DNA of 64,000 nt from Psoroptes ovis. Lineage: Eukaryota > Arthropoda > Arachnida > Sarcoptiformes > Psoroptidae. This document shows, in pieces, positions 61,980 to 64,000 of the stretch. The translations under genes and the position numbers were made by a program. Each line of letters begins with the position of its first letter. Positions within the stretch are counted from its first letter, which is position 1. The stretch lies in the NCBI GenBank assembly GCA_002943765.1, contig PQWQ01000038.1:1-64000 (forward strand), read 5' to 3'. The notes under the pieces were generated by a model, which was given only the letters and a program-made list of their open reading frames with translations, was not told the origin of the DNA and did no database searches.

Positions 61980-62062
61980 ATTGGGTTGTCCGATAAGTTC
62001 TTGCCGGTTATATCGTAGAAAATCATTAGAAAATCGGCAAGAACTTATGGGACAACCTAATA
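61980..62062 (-). mobile_element. Hairpin MITE, type A (copy 38)
   Basis: TTGGGTTGTCCGATAAGTTC, GGTTATATCGTAGAAAATC, right arm GAACTTATGGGACAACC. Confidence 0.9.
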
Positions 62063-62397
62063 TTTGTTTGATATTTCATTTTTTAAAAAATAAATAAATA
62101 AGCAAATAAACAAACAAACAAACAAACCGAACCAAAACCAAAATGAAACCGAAATGAAATGAAAATATGAAATGCTATTTATCAATTGAAAAATGAAATA
62201 ATGAAAAATGAAAATTCTTTCATTTCATTCCTGTATTGGTTTTTTTTTTTTTTGTTGGAATGATGATGATATTTCAATAGCGACGAGGACATTTTTCTTT
62301 TTTTGGTTTCTTTTTGGTTTTTTTTCAGATCAAAAGAAACCAAAATGAAATTTGAAATCTCGAAAATCTTTCCCCGAGAATTCTTAGAAATAAAGTA

Positions 62398-62480
62398 TTA
62401 GGCTGTCCGAAAAGTTCATTCGGCTTAATCGAATAGAATTGCTCATAAAAATCGGCCAGAACTTTCCGGACAGACCTAAT
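62398..62480 (-). mobile_element. Hairpin MITE, type B reversed (copy 39)
   Basis: TTAGGCTGTCCGAAAAGTTC, ATTCGGCTTAATCGAATAG, right end CGGACAGACCTAAT. Confidence 0.9.
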
Positions 62481-62661
62481 ATAAATATTTTTTCGAAAAC
62501 AAATTAGATATTGATTGATATTTATTATTATGGCCCAAATCATCAATATCCAGGTCTTTTTCAAGGAATTTCAACAATATATTTGAGGCCCATAATGGCC
62601 ACATTATCATGAATCATATTTTTGTAAAACTAGTATGATGATAATGTATTAAATTAGAAAT

Positions 62662-62744
62662 ATTAGATTGTCCTAAAAGTTTTTGCCGATTACATCGTCA
62701 GGGAATTATGAGAAAATCGGCAAGAATTTATCGGACAACCTAAT
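62662..62744 (-). mobile_element. Hairpin MITE, type A2 (copy 40)
   Basis: TTAGATTGTCCTAAAAGTTT, ATTACATCGTCAGGGAATTA, right arm TTTATCGGACAACCTAATA. Confidence 0.88.
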
Positions 62745-63326
62745 ATAAACGATGATGATGATGATCATTATCATTGATTGATTATGATTTTCGAATCCAA
62801 AGAAAGAAAATTTTTTTCTTAAAGAATTTCAAATTTTCTTAAAAAATATCATTTATCATTGAATAAATAAATAAATAAATGAATAATGTTTTTGAATTTT
62901 CTTAAAGATAAAATATGAATAATTATTTTATGTGAATTTCTTTTGTTTTTTATGATAAAATAACATGGATATAAATTATTATTATTATTATTACGATTAT
63001 CATCAGATAAACAAATGAAATTTCGTATCAACATTTTTTTTCAATTGTTAAGAATAGGAAAAATGAATTTAAGACACACAAATCTTAAGGCCCAAGACTT
63101 GGCCATATGAAAATGTTAAGATTTCAAATAATAATAAATGATTACCCAAACACACACATGCACATCTTGAAACGTTTTTAGCTTTATATTACAAAGCTGG
63201 TGTGTGTATAGCTAAGATTTGATTTAATCATTTTCATTTTTCTTAATATTTATTTTTCATTTTGATTTTTTTTTCCTTTTTTCGTTGTTTAATGATATCG
63301 GGGATATAGTTTTTATTACAATTGTA

Positions 63327-63409
63327 TAAGGTTGTCCGAAAAATTTTTGCCGGTTATAACGGTAGAAAATAATTGAAAAATCAGCGGAAAACTTTTCGGA
63401 CAACCTAAA
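63327..63409 (-). mobile_element. Hairpin MITE, type A (copy 41)
   Basis: TAAGGTTGTCCGAAAAATTT, GGTTATAACGGTAGAAAAT, right end CGGACAACCTAAA. Confidence 0.9.
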
Positions 63410-64000
63410 TATATATCAAGCTACTTATTGGGCTATTGTTGTTTCATTTACATTTTTTTTTCGATTCTCAGTAAAATAAGAAATTCATTCAATTATTTAA
63501 AACAAAACAAAAAATGTTGCACAAATGAAAATTCATTCACATTCAAAAGTTGGGAAGTTGGCTTCACTGCCTTAATTCAAATTGTGTTATAACAACAAAA
63601 TAACACAATAAGTTATTATTTTTCTTAATTTGTTTGCGCCTAATATTCATATAATTCACAGAATTCAAATTCATTCATAATTCTCTATGATTTTCACTCA
63701 TGTAAATATGTAAGAAAATGATGAATTATTATTATTGTTCTGTTGTTTTGTTTTGTTACAGTGTTAAAAAAAAATGAACATTTAGGCCTCGAAAATATTC
63801 ATTTTTAGGGTTCTTTTTACTTATATTTCACAGCATTTCATCTTAAGAATCATACATTAACATATGAACAAAATAATTCTAAACAACACGAGAATTTTGA
63901 ATCAATTGTTACGACTTATTTTCGGGTTATTCTTAGTTGGTCGAAATTCTTGGGCCGTACAATAAGTTGGTTACAGTGAAATCAACTTATCAAATTAAAA

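Larger units (their letters stand above)
60008..64000. other. Upstream cadherin intron or 5' region, to the window edge
   Basis: Four kilobases with nine hairpin MITEs (copies 33-41), many A/T runs and simple repeats, and no ORF with recognisable content. The missing 5' exon(s) of the cadherin gene lie here or beyond the window. Confidence 0.6.

Noticed and set aside
50960..62564. Short ORFs containing FGQPN or KFLPIF-like peptides
   Set aside because: Translations of the hairpin MITE arms; the repeated peptides reflect repeated DNA.
47659..63409. Regular spacing of hairpins as a CRISPR-like array
   Set aside because: Spacing is irregular (about 90 to 1,150 bp), copies occur in both orientations with TA target sites, and the genome is eukaryotic.

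Overview
The window is nuclear DNA from an astigmatid mite, most likely Dermatophagoides or a close relative. The evidence is a very AT-rich sequence, introns mostly of 55-110 bp with GT-AG ends, poly-Q/N/H/S codon runs, and a very large apolipophorin gene of the kind that encodes mite group 14 allergens. Gene models below were built by hand from splice sites and reading frame. Every complete model sums to a whole number of codons.

Layout. 1-3660 is a 43-44 bp satellite array. On the minus strand follow a secreted mucin-like/LRR protein (3680-5870), a RIPOR/FAM65 homologue (6290-10587) and a secreted pancreatic-type lipase with a long C-terminal tail (11928-15176). On the plus strand are a three-domain SCP2 protein ending in a peroxisomal AKL signal (17318-19092) and a secreted CUB-type protein (19423-20795). 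The CUB gene is tail-to-tail with a small two-TM protein on the minus strand (20892-21486). Then on the plus strand come a PTBP/hephaestus-type splicing regulator (23719-27476), a 3,580-residue apolipophorin behind a TATA box (29965-41017), an unrecognised protein (41443-43582) and dipeptidyl peptidase III (44278-46587). From 47073 to at least 60007 on the minus strand lies a cadherin gene with a huge intron; its first exon(s) are not found.

Mobile DNA. I find 41 copies of an approximately 82 bp hairpin element with mariner-like ends (AGGTTGTCCGAAAAGTTT) and TA flanks. Thirty-three of them are packed into 47.6-63.4 kb, almost all in cadherin introns. They fall into types: A (loop with TTTTCTACGATATAATCGG), A2 (ATCGT plus AATGAGAAAATCGG), B (asymmetric, AAGCCGAATGAACTTTTCGG), C (GCCGTTTTTCGAA stem) and D (ATTGAAAAACATTTGAAAATCGG). 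One Tc1-like inverted-repeat element (16682-16825) is separate.

How the genes relate. Several encode lipid handling (lipase, SCP2 protein, apolipophorin), but they show no operon-like organisation and adjacency may be chance. The strongest single observation is the exactly 34-nt exon in the PTBP gene. Its skipping would create an immediate stop, the same architecture used by vertebrate PTBP1/2 for autoregulation.
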